From Ciona savignyi (lineage: Eukaryota > Chordata > Ascidiacea > Phlebobranchia > Cionidae), in contig CH002478.1 in NCBI GenBank assembly GCA_000149265.1, positions 381,797 through 445,796 of the forward strand: DNA of 64,000 bases, in the 5' to 3' direction. The position numbers and the translations under genes are program-made. Below the pieces are notes generated by a model. It saw nothing but the letters and a program-made list of their open reading frames with translations. It had not been told where the DNA came from and ran no database searches. This document shows, piece by piece, positions 1 to 12,700 of the stretch. The first letter of the stretch is position 1. Each line of letters opens with the position of its first letter.

Positions 1-349
1 AGTAGATTTGGAGACTACGAGACCGGTGAAGGTTTGAGCTATTTAGTTAGTTAATTTCACCAGAATGCTTGCAGATAGGAGAGGCACCAGCACTGCACAG
101 ATTCAGCATGATATCACAGATCTTATTATAGAATTTAGAATTGCTTTATAACTGCGGCAAGAAAATGTTATTTTTGCTTTCGTATGCTCTGCATCGAACA
201 CGCACTGAAATTGTACGCGATCACTATTTTTGGATTTTTTTCTCGCCACAATGAAATGCTATGAGCCGAATCACCAAGTTGCATGTAATTGCCATTATAC
301 AGCGAATGTACACTATTTTTTTATTTTTCTAACGATATTTTATTCACAG
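1..349. other. Non-coding flank, probably intron
   Basis: AT-rich sequence ending in a polypyrimidine tract and the acceptor AG at 348-349. I see no Ig or Fn coding sequence in it. Bases 1-31 are open in a compatible phase and end before a GT, so they could be the tail of an upstream exon, but nothing recognisable is encoded. Confidence 0.6.
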
Positions 350-772
350 ACGAAAAACTTCAGCCCCCGAAATTTGACGAAGAACTGAAAGTTTGCAAAG
401 TCTGTCCAGGAGAAACCGTAAGGAAAACTCTCATATTTTCTTTTGTTAAAATTTAAGATATATCTTTATGTTCAGGTTAAATTATCATGCGTGGTATCTG
501 GATCTTCGCCTATTGATACGACTTGGAAGAAAAACGGTAAAAACATAGAGACCACGACCAGGTATAAGGTGAACACCAGCGAAAGCACCCCTTGCTTGGA
601 AATACCAAACGCTTCTTTCAGGTATATTATTTTTTTAATAAACGAAGCCGTGATTACATTTTGACAATTTAAACATACATTTTCGACTATTCTAGCGACG
701 CTGGCGAGTACTCGATCACTTTAGTCAACCAATCTGGGTCCGTGGCTTCCTCGACCACTGTGATCGTCGAAG
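350..772 (+). CDS. TTN: Ig1 (I-band), three exons
   Basis: Exons 350-417, 476-621 and 696-772. Together they encode one I-set Ig domain: an A-strand stretch PPKFDEEL, the first-sheet Cys in KLSCVVSG, the core Trp in TTWKKNG, and the second-sheet signature [11 protein letters not shown]. The last position, usually Cys, is Ile, which is common in titin I-set domains. The domain ends with a phase-1 donor, the usual boundary between Ig modules in this gene. Confidence 0.85.
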
Positions 773-3700
773 GTCGGTAGAGCTTTCATTGAGCATGGAT
801 GCTGTTGCATGGTTTCTTTCAACGTCGCTACGCGTCACTCCGGATTAATAAGCCGGCGCGAAATATTCTCAGTATTATCTGTTTGCCGGAATAACATTTG
901 CACAGTGTACATATTATTTTGTTGCGTTACTGCACAAACCGCATACTTTTATTGAATCAAACAACAATTTTTTTCTTGAATATACTGTTGGAAAAGAAAG
1001 CATGCTCGGTTTACAACTTCATGTTTTTTTATTTTGTTTATTTACCAATCCGCCGTTTTATTTTAAAGCATGTTTCAGCTTTTTATTTTTCGTTCACGCT
1101 TTGTTCACTGTAATCATAACATTGTGATATTATTGTGTGACCTTCACGAATCGAAGCACGGATTTCTAGTTTAAATAGATTAAAATATACTCTAAAATTC
1201 AATGTTTCAGTTATATGATGCAGAGGGTTAGGAATTTTGTTTGTTATTCTCCAGACCTTATTCTTTCAATAGTATCTTTTTTCTTTATTCTTATATCTTT
1301 ACAATTTCTACCTTTCTACAAAATAAAAAAGAATATTCTTCGGATAGCTTCACTTCTACTTTTAAGTCTTATCTGTATTTTCATTTTCTTGTTCAAATAG
1401 GAGTAGCGCCAGTTTTTCTTGAGAGACCAGTCGACGGGGTGTGTAACCTTGGCGAAACGTATGCATTCTGCGCTGTCGTTTCCGGTACCCCTCAACCAGA
1501 CATATATTGGAAACACGATGTAAGTAGGCATATCCACTCCAGATCATCAGTATTTTCCTATTTTCTGTCTAGAGCACTACTGCTCCATGTCTAAGTTTAT
1601 CTGTATTTTTTAATAATCATTAAATAACAAATTAATTAGCCAGATTTAACCCAAGACTGACGAGTTCGGACATACAAACAGATACGTGTGTAGATAAATA
1701 TTCCACCTTGATGTGTCTATTATAGTGTGCAATGTATCCAACAAAATCGTGATCAATGTCGTGTCAACACCTTTGGAAGTCGTAGTTCAATGCGGGATTA
1801 GACAGGATAGTCTGTAACGCCACCTTTTTTTAGCGTAATTATCGCCATGCCATATCTTACGTCACCACCAAGTCAATTGATGCCGACAGATGCTGGCACC
1901 TCGGGCTGTATAAAGCCAACAGCTTTCACCCTAACGCCATATTCCATCAGGGAGCACCAGTAAAAGACGACGATCGAATAGCTATAACCAGTGAATCGGG
2001 AGGCCAGTATTTACTGGTGGTCAAGGACCTTGCTCAGTCTGACGCCGGCAAATACGAGTGCGTAGCCGAGAACGAATCAGGACAGGTTTCTTCAACGGCT
2101 AATCTCACTGTGGAAGGTGCAGATTTTTTTTACAATATTGTCACATTATTTGCCGTGGCATAATATATATGTAATCAGCATAATATATTTAATCAGAAGC
2201 AACGTTGGTTGATACATTGAGAAGCATGGAAAAGAAAGATGTTGCTCAAGCTAACGCGGATATTAAATTCGTTGAAGAACCACAAAGCCAGGCCGCCGCG
2301 ACAGGTAAAATTGCATCCAGGAAGACTATCAATGAAGTATTTGATCAATGAAATATACTTATTAACCTTGGATTTATTAGGCGAGACTGTGACGTTCACT
2401 GCGATCGTAGAAGGCAATCCAGAACCTACCGTTCAGTGGAACAAGGGTAAATGGAGGCAGATAAAGAGCTATGGTCGAGTTAAGATCGAACACGACCGAA
2501 AAAACAATAAACACACACTCACAATGTCAACGCTTGACAAACCGGACACTGGAATGTACAGGTATATAGTTTGTCCAATAGGTTTTTGTGTTGGTACGTT
2601 AAGGACATATTCATTTTGCAAATTTACAGATGTATTGCGAGGAACGCATCTGGAGAAGTTTCAGTTCAGTTTGATTTGAGTGTAACCGAACATCTTGTTT
2701 CGGAAAAACTTGACAAGGCAGAGCTAAAGAAGTAAGCCCGTATTCTTTATATAACATAATGTATTGTATTTGATACGGTGTGTAATATGTGTTGTCAACC
2801 TGTGCAGGCCGCCACAAAAGGAAGAGAAAAAACTTGATGTGGACGACATTTTGGATCTACTGAAAGAGGTAGACCCGAAAGAATATGAAAAATATGCAAG
2901 ACATTACGGAATCACCGACTACAGACAACTACTGTCCCGTTACGAGGAACTTAGATCAAAAGAACCAAAGGTGAGATTTAAGATCCTCCATCTCCACAGT
3001 AAGCCATCTTAGAAAATCTGGGGAAAACTGCCAGTTTAGTATAAATCCGCTTTTCAGTGTATGTGTGATTATTAATTAGCACTATATAATGTCGCAGGAC
3101 GTTGAAGCGGAGGCTGCCGAAGTCCGTGAGCTTTACAGACTGATGGAACGAAGTTTGTCAATTGATAAGCCAGTTGAGGTTTTGTCGGACCTAAAAGATG
3201 TAGGTGTCAGAAAAGGACGCGATGCACGATTTATCACCGAACTCAAGATAAATGTACCTGGAATCGAAATAAACTGGTTTGTCTTTAAATTAACTTTAAA
3301 CTTTATTTGTATTAACATTTCTCCGTGCAGGTACAAAGGCAACGATCGAATATATGAAAGTTCTAAATATTCCATCATGCACGAGGGAACAATGTACACT
3401 TTGATAGTAAAAAATGTTTCCGATGAAGATGTTGGTGAAATTCGCTTAGTTGCTGGACCACACAAATCTAAAGCAAATCTTACAATAACAATGGACGAAG
3501 GTAGGTGTATCACCCAATCTACTAAATAATGAATAGTTATCTAATTAGTTTCATATTCTTGTGTTTGTGCAGACTCTAAAACTAAAAAGAAAACTACGGA
3601 TAAGAAGAAATCCATGTTTCATAAAACGGAATCTTTAACAGAAGTTAAGATAGAAATGTCAGAGAAATCATATGAGAGCAAGCAAAGTGCAAAAGTAGAT

Positions 3701-6700
3701 GTCAGCGACAAGGTGGGAAGTAACGGCCACTAAAAAAATGGAGAACAATGAAAGAGTTAACAACGAAAGTTTCTAAGGAGAGAGAAGTGCAGAAAGAGCA
3801 GAGTAAAAGAGACCAGCCAGATAGCCAGATATCCAAGAAACAAGAGGAGACAGCAGAAAAAAACAAATTTAAGGAGCAGTTCAAAACGAAAACAATGGAG
3901 AAAACAAAAGCGACGAATGTTGCAACAAGGGATCAGGCAGAATATACAGAAAAGCGTATTGACACTGAACCGAGCATAAAGGTGGAGGCAGTTATGTCGT
4001 CAAAGAAACTTCAAAGTAAACAAAGTTCAGAAATATTGACTGTTGACAAATCTGATTTGCTGGCAAGACAAATCGGCGATTTACAACAAGACAGCACAAA
4101 AGACAAGACGGCTAATATTATAAATAGTGAGTTAAACTCATCAATTCAGAAAGTCATCAGTCATTCATTTTGACCATACCATTTATTATTTTACATCTCA
4201 TGATAAGTTCTAACCTTTTTAATTATTTCCGCAGTTTACTTTACCAAACAACTTGAAAACCAGCGTGTACGAGAAAACTGTTCCGCCGAGTTTTTATGTG
4301 CTGTTAACCTTGCTGGTGCGGTCGTGACTTGGTACAAAAATGATTCGAAATTGCGCCAATCCCGCAAATACGAAATTACCACCGAGCCGTCTGCTATCAC
4401 TGGGGAGGCAGTTCATAAACTTAAAGTAACTGATATAAAACCGGAAGATGAATGTACTATATCGGCCAAGGCAACACTCACAGGACATGGGGAGGACACA
4501 ACTACTGCGAAGTTGGAATTTTCACCAGAAGGTAAAATCAAATCAAATCTGTCATTATGTGTTCAATGTAACGAATATGAAATAACACTATTTCTTTTTC
4601 TTCCCTTCATTTTTCAAACGTCATTTTTTATCATTTCAAAAATTGTTAAATTATTCGCGATAAACAGTGTTCGCAAAATCGATCGAAAATCGCATTGTAA
4701 AAGAGGGCGAGACAGTAACCTTGGAATGCGAAGTATTTAACGCAAACGATGAAGTGGTTTGGATGAAAGGGGATAAGCGAATTTACCCTGGTTCTAAGTT
4801 TGCGTTAACAAAAAAGAATTCCATGCATCAGCTTACTATCATTGAACCAACCGAATTGGATAATGCAACATATTCTTGCGCCCTCAAGCGAGACCTTTCT
4901 CGTAGATGCTCTAGCAGTGTTGCAATCGATACAAGTAAATTTTATCTTTATTCGCCATACTAAAATACAAAAATACGTAAATAAATGTTAGGGTTTCAGT
5001 CCAATCAACTCCCGTTTAAATTACAATTTCCCTTGTTTCTGGATATGCAAAACAACTGTCGTAGCCCCAAAACGGCAAATCAAATAATAGAAATCATATC
5101 CATACTTCACGTCATGTTACAGCTATTTCGTTCATCAAACCGTTGGATGAAATTGTGACAGTTAAAGAAGGCGAAAGCCTCACTTTGATTTGTCATGTAT
5201 CGAGAGAACGAGCCAGGGTGCAATGGTTTCGAAATGGTGTTCAACTTAAACCTGGGCCGAGGTACAAGACCTCGATATCCGGATTTGCCCGTCGGTTGAC
5301 AATCAATGATGTAATGAAGGATGTTGACCACGGGTCCAAATTTTCGTGTCGAATCCGCGACAATGATGAGTTGACCGAAACAGTTGCTGAGATCTGCGTT
5401 CCCTCTATAAGTATGAAATCAAAGCACCACGCCACTACATCGCATGTTTAGCACGCGCAGTCTTAGATTTGCAGCTCCATTTATTGTATGAAACGTAACA
5501 CACACGTTTAAGGTTAAATCGCAGAATCAGTCCTATTTCATCGCGTTTTCTTATATACATGGTTGGTATCATATTCCAGGAAATTTGGATCACATGATCA
5601 CTTCACTGCATGCATGCTCCCATCGATGTAAAAGTTCACAAACTAATTGGCATTTTTTTACAGGTGATGAAATTTTAAAATCTCTCAAGGACCAAACTGT
5701 CGTAGAGGGCAAAAAGGCGACATTTGAATGCTTGATTAATCGAGATGATGGTAAAGCAGTGTGGTATGCCGGAAATAATGTGATATCGGGTCAGGACAAA
5801 AAGTACAAGACACTTGCAATGAAAAATTTGCGCCGACTTATCGTGTCAGATTGTACAATGGATGACAAAATGACTTATACCTGCGCAATCGGTGATTTGA
5901 AAACAACTGCTACTTTAGAAGTAACACGTAAGAAACATTGTTGTAGTATTCTTATTACTGACTAAAATTTAACCGAATATTACCGTTTTACAGCTGCTGA
6001 GACACAGGAAGAATCCAAAGTCATCCAGAAGAAGATCAAACACATTGAAGTTGAACCAGAACTAGAACAGGAATCAGTTGAACTAAAACCGATCGCTGGA
6101 CTTGAATTCGTCAGCACATTAAAGAAACAAAAAGTTAAAGTAAGATAAACCTTTGTAATTTGTTTCTCAACTAAATACATTTTGTTGCTGCAGAAGGGAG
6201 TTTCGGTAAAATTAGAATGCGAACTGTCCCATCCTGACGTGCCTGTACTGTGGTTCAAGAACAAGGAACGGATTTACGAAAGCAACGCCTGCCAAATGAT
6301 AGTCAATGGAACAAAACACAGTTTGGAAATTGTTTCACTCGAAGACAAGGTCACAGTGAAATGCCAAGCTGTACCGAACCCAGACGTTATTACCACTTGC
6401 ACAGGTATGCATGTGGTTATACAAAATCTTGTGATAATGATTTTTTCTATTTCTAATCAATTTTTTTTTACAGTTGAAGTTGTTGAATCAAAACGTAAGT
6501 ATATTCAATATACGAAAATTTATCTTTTTTTCGCATGCATTGTTTTTTTACATGTGTATTACAAACGCATTTCCATTTATTTCAACGCCATTAATTCGTA
6601 ACGCATGTGTTCATTCGTCATTTGATCACCCCATCTTCATCGCAATGGTAGAAGGAGCAGTTCGTTTTATCGAGGAACTTGAAGCTGTGAACTGCAATGT

Positions 6701-9700
6701 ACAAGACACAATCGTACTGGAATGCGAAATTTCCGACCCGAATGCCAAAGTTACATGGATGAAAGGAAGCAAGCCTCTAGAAATCGACAATATTAGGTAG
6801 TAATTTAACATTACACAAAGTTTTACAATAATAATGGAATTTCGTTTATTTATAGATACGAAGCCCTTTCAGAAGGTGCAAGAAGGTCATTGGTTCTTAA
6901 AGAATGTTACTCTTGCTGATACATCCGCATATTCATGCAAAGTTGCCAACGTGCTTTCTACAGCACAAGTATTTGTTGAAGAACGTAAGTGCATAGCTTG
7001 TTTTAACTAATACAGCTTGCCAATGTTTGTTGGACTGTCTTAAATCGGTGAATGTTTTAATAGAACCAACTTTCCTGAAAGAAATGACTGACCAATACTT
7101 TGAAGAACATGCTGTCGGCATTTTGGAATGTGAAATCAGCCGTGCTGATGCATCAGTCCGATGGCTTTTTAACGGGGAAGAAATTGACATTACTGAAGGT
7201 ATTTCCCGTTCACATAATTAGTAGTCCGTTGTTAAATCCTCATTTTAATACAAATCGTTTTTAAGGAAAACATACCACTGATTCCAATGGTCGTAAACGA
7301 ACCTTGGTCATTGATGATCTAAGTAAGAATGACGAAGGAACTTACAAATGTGAAACTGATGACGGCCACTCGTCTACTACTGCAGTGGTTAACGTAGAGG
7401 TAAAAGACGTAAAGCTTCTTAAAGGACTGCGAGATGCTTCGGTCCTTGAAGGGGAAAGCGCAACTTTTGAAGCAGAAATTTCAGATGAACGGGTATGCTT
7501 CTGACTATATTTCAGTTCTATCTACAACTAAACAGATTAATTCAAATTCAATTGTTTTAAGGTTAATTGCCAGTGGCTACTTGATGGCAAAGTCATTGAA
7601 GCTTGCGAAAACGTAGTTATTGAAGCTGTTGGTCGCACGAGATCTATAACGATAAAAGAAACAAATGCTTCGCACAGGGGACAGGTAATGGTGGATGTAT
7701 TTTTTACCGGAAATACAGAATACTAATACTTATGTTTTCAGATTACCTTTGTCGCTGGTCGATTGAGGACCAACGTACATTTAGCTGTTTTAGACCAGCC
7801 TATTCACTTTATTGAACAACTGAAGGACCAAGTCGCCGAAGAACGGGGCCAGGCTAAATTTGCTTGCAAAATTAGCAGGGTCGATGCCAATGTAAAATGG
7901 ATTCGGTACGTGTATATATATATTTCAACTACAGTGTGTTACAGTGTGAATTCTTATATTAAACATACCACCGATTGATTTTTCAGGGATCGACGAACTG
8001 CGATACTTGATGGTGACAAATATGAAATTCAATCAGAAGGAACGACTCATACTCTGATCGTTAAGGACGCTAGTTATGAGGACGAAGTTACTTTTACTTG
8101 TGACGCTGAAGACGCCAAATCGACTGCTAAACTCACAGTTACAGGTTGGATTATTTGTTTGCGTAATAAAAGTACAAAGTGTCTTACTAAAACATATTCT
8201 AAATGTTCTCGTTCCAATAGCTCGTTTGGTTGAGTTCGTTGAGCCACTGAAGGACCAAACTGTACAAGAAGGTGGCAGAGCCACTTTCACTTGCGTTTTA
8301 AACCACGATGATGTAGAAGTGACATGGTACAAACGTGGGGTCAAACTCCGCAAAGGACGTGATGTTATAATTGAATCAGACGGACCAAAGCACATAATTA
8401 AATTCGAGGTTGTGTCAGTTGATGATGTTGGAACTATTTCAATTTCTGCCGAAGGAACTCAGGTAAATGCACATATTTCCGTAAAAGTAAATATCGCAAT
8501 ACTGACAAGCTGAATTAACGTTGTTGGATGTCACAGGGTGCTGCTGAACTGACTGTAGCCACTACGGAAGTGCAAATAGTACAACGATTAGAAGAACAAT
8601 CTGTCATTGAAGGAGATTCAGCGACTCTGACGTGCCTATTGAACAAACCTAATGTTATAGGTAAGAATGAAACCTAAACGTAAATATCGTGTTGATGAAC
8701 GTGGTCAAAAAAAGTAAAATATTTGGTTTGCCATATTTTTTAATGTTTTTATAATACTTTTTTTACGCAGGTTCATGGTTCCGAAACGGCGTAAAGTTGG
8801 CTCGCACGGATTTAATTGTGATCCGAGCCGAAGCTGAAAAGCACACTTTGGTCGTAAAGAATCTTACAGTGGATGATGCAGCTGAATTCGAGTTCACTTG
8901 TGACGGTTGTCAGTCAGTGGCAAACGTAATTGTAAAAGGTACAACGTTCGAAACATTCTGCATCACTGTTATGTTAATTGCGTTTGTTTTTTGTCCAGAA
9001 CGACCGATCATGTTTACCAAGAAATTACAGCCTTTAACCTGTACCGAGATGGATGTTGCCGAGCTCTCATGCGAAGTCAGTCGAGCGCATGGCGAGGTAC
9101 ATATTATCTTACCCCAACCAGATGACACCAGAATCCTCACGATACATGTTCATCAATAGGTGACCTGGTGGAAAGGAGACGAACAAGTTTTGCCAAGCGA
9201 CCATATCGAATTGATCAATGAAAGCTGCTGGCGACGACTTGTTATCCTTAAGACAGAATACAATGACGAGGCCGAATATACATGCAAGTGTGAAGCTGAC
9301 ACCACATCAGCCGTACTTACTGTTGGAGGTAACTTTGCTTCCCACAAGTACATAGGTTACCGTATAATTTGTTGGACTTTATCAAAAAAAGTAGACTTTT
9401 GAAAATATTACTTTGTTAAGCAAATCATCATTTTTCAGGCCGAAACATCAAGATACGACGCGATCTTCGAGATGTTGAAGCAACGGAAGGACAGAGTGTT
9501 ACTTTCGAATGTGAAATATCCCACGACGATGTAAAGGTTCGTTGGTATCTGAACGGAGAACACATCAAAGAGTGTGAAGGCTTTCGGTAAGTTTTCTGAT
9601 TCAGTTTGTTGGTCATTTGTGCCGTATTAATCTTGATTTTTTATAACAACTTGTATATGTACAGATTTGAAAACGTTGGTCGAAAACACCGTATGATTAT

Positions 9701-12700
9701 TGACAACGTGTCAGCGGCATCAGCTGGATCCATTAAATTTGTTGCCTCAAAAGCTTCGACTGAAGCCGAACTCACAGTAATGGAGCCATTGGTAGAATTT
9801 GTCACACCAATTCATGACTTGGTTGTTGAGGAAAAGGCAAAAGCCGTTTTTGAATGCGAGGTAATTGTTAAAACTGAAATGACTTATTTGATGTACTTTC
9901 TGTCTGAGTATATTTTAATCTTTATATTATTTATAGGTATCTCGACCAAACGCTGAAGTGCGTTGGTTTAAGGGAAGAGCAATTATCCGGGATTCTGAAA
10001 AATATGAAATTCGCGCTGAAGGGTGCAAGCGAACTCTTGTCGTGTTGCAATGTTCATTTGATGACGAGAAGAAATATACTTGTGACGCAGATGACGCCCG
10101 AACCAGTGCAAAACTGACGGTACAAGCTCGAGCAATTAAATTTTTGAAGCCACTGGAGCAGAAGATTCGAGTGACCGAACGGGAAGAGGTTGTCTTTGAG
10201 ATCGAACTCTCACACACTGATGTCGAAGTAATCTGGTACAAGAACGGAGCTAAGATGGCACGAACCAAGAACGTGGAACTTTACACAGACGGCGCCGTTC
10301 ATAAGATGGTGATCCACCGTGCTAACATGGAGGATTATGGCGTAGAGGTTGTGGCACAAGCCGAGGAAGAAACATCAATGACTACTCTCTTTATCGATGG
10401 TAAGTTTTTTTCTCGATGGTGGCCACTTGCAATGGATGAAGATTTCAACAATTGTTTTTCTTAGAAATTACTGTCAGCATTGAAGAACCATTGAAGCAGT
10501 TGACAATAATAGAAAAAGAAACTGCTGTGTTTACCACAACAACTAACTACGACATGGTGCCACACGTTTGGTACAAAGGTAAATTTCTCAATCAACATGA
10601 CTAATTATTTATACAACAATTTTTATTTTTATTTTTTTACCAGATGACGTAAAGCTTGTTAAAAGTGACACCGTCGAAATATCGGACGAGGGAACAATTC
10701 ACACGCTTAAACTTTTAGCTTGCACATTGGAAGATACTTCTGAGATTAAATTTGTTTCAAAAACAGCAGAGACAACAGCTAAGCTTACTGTGATTGGTAA
10801 GTTATTATAACAAATATTATGGTTTTCAAATTTTACCATAACAGCATAATATTAATACGAATATTTGTCTCAGAACCACCAGTTAAATTCCCGCGAACGT
10901 TATCTGACAAAACATGTGAAGAAATGGACCGCGTAGTTTTGGAATGCGAAGTTAGTCGAGCAAACGCTAACGTGGTGTGGCTTAAGAACAACGAAGCAAT
11001 TGAAGCTAGTGATAAGTATGTAAATAAGCAACAATCGTAGTGAATTTATGCATTAAACCGTGTCTCCTTTAAGGTACCTTGTCGAGGTCGATGGAATTAT
11101 TCGTCGCCTTATTTTGATTGATGCTTCTATTGAAGATAATGCAGAATGGACTTGCGATGGCAAAGACTCAAAAACCGTGTGCAACTTGATTGTCAAAGGT
11201 ATCATTTAACATTAATGAATTACTACTATAACATATATACATATCAAATTAATTGGTATGTTGTATATATCTTTGTCATTATCAACATATCGAAATATTG
11301 CATTTGATTTTTTCACAGAACTTGACATTAAGTTCCTGAAAAATCTAAAGACAACCGCAGTAACAGAAAGTGAAGACATAAAACTTGATTGTGAGATCAA
11401 CACGAGCAAACCAGTTGAAGTGCAGTGGCTTCATTTTGGAAAGCCCGTAACAGATTCAAAGAAATTCGTTATAAAAAGAAATGGCGGCAAAATGGAATTG
11501 GAGATAAAACACACAACGGTAATTTCGACGAATTAATCACTGTTGACATTGTGCAATGTCATTTGATTGTATTACAATGTCAATTGTTACAGGTTCGCGA
11601 CGATGGTCATTACGCTTGCTCTGTTCGCGGTGTAAAATCAGAAGCCCGGATTACAGTAAAACAACAGAAGAACAAAATTGCTGTGCAACTTGAAAATGTC
11701 AATGCTGTGGAACAACAACCATCTATTACTTTTACATGCTCTCTTGAGAGGTGAGCATACAATACCTACTTAACACATGTCAATGGTCGTGCGAATTACA
11801 CCGTACAGCAATGTTAATCAATGTCCGTTTTCAGGGAAACTGGCGATGTAAAGTGGCTAAAGGACAATAAGCCAATTGATGTATGCAGCGCAAAATATGA
11901 GGCAATTAGCACTGGAAAAGGACGTTCACTTTTGATCAAGGATATTAAAAAATCGGATAAGGGAAAATATATTTGCGTATGTGGCGACAGCAAGTCAACA
12001 GCTGAACTCGCTGTAAAAGGTAAACAACATATTAATTATTATATTTTTGCGAGAAATTCTTCTGAATATAGATGCGTTTACGGTACATTGTGCATTTCAG
12101 ATGGTGTAAAATTCCTGAAGCCATTGTCGGATGTCAACGTTCTTGAAAAGGATGGCGCAGTTCTTCAATGCGAGATTTCAGATCCTGATGTAAAAGTACG
12201 CTGGTACAAGGATGGTCTTCCGATCACTAATTCAGACAGGGTTACAATTGAAGCCAACGGGAAGATACACTCCGTGTCTCTTCCATGGACTTTACGTTCT
12301 GATACGGGATCTTACCAAGTTGTTGCTGAGTTTGCTAAGAGTGACGCAAAACTTACCGTTGAAGGTAAAACCATATATTTTGTTGTCATATTTATTGATG
12401 CGTGTACAGTTTTTTTAATGTGGTTTCTTTGCAATCGTTACAGATGCACCACTTGTTGTTTTTGAAACCTCTCGCTGATGCTTCAGTTGAGCATTTGGAA
12501 ACCGCCACATTTTCATGTAAAGTTTCACCAAGAGACCAAGAGGTCACTTGGTACTTGGGCGAAAACATTATTTCGGCGTCAGAACGATTCCTCTTTTCTG
12601 ACGATGACAAAATTAGGACACTGACGATACATCAATGCACTGAACATGATCGGTAACTTGTTAGTAGTAATTTTGTAGCTGCAGATTGCTAAATTATTAT

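Noticed and set aside
1..31. Possible tail of an upstream exon (open, ends before GTTTGA in phase 1)
   Set aside because: Too short, with a weak donor and no recognisable Ig or Fn sequence; it cannot be told from chance.
3724..4126. A separate small gene starting at Met 3748
   Set aside because: The frame ends at a donor in the correct phase for Ig5, and its left side continues the Lys-rich exon. It is part of the titin reading frame after an indel.
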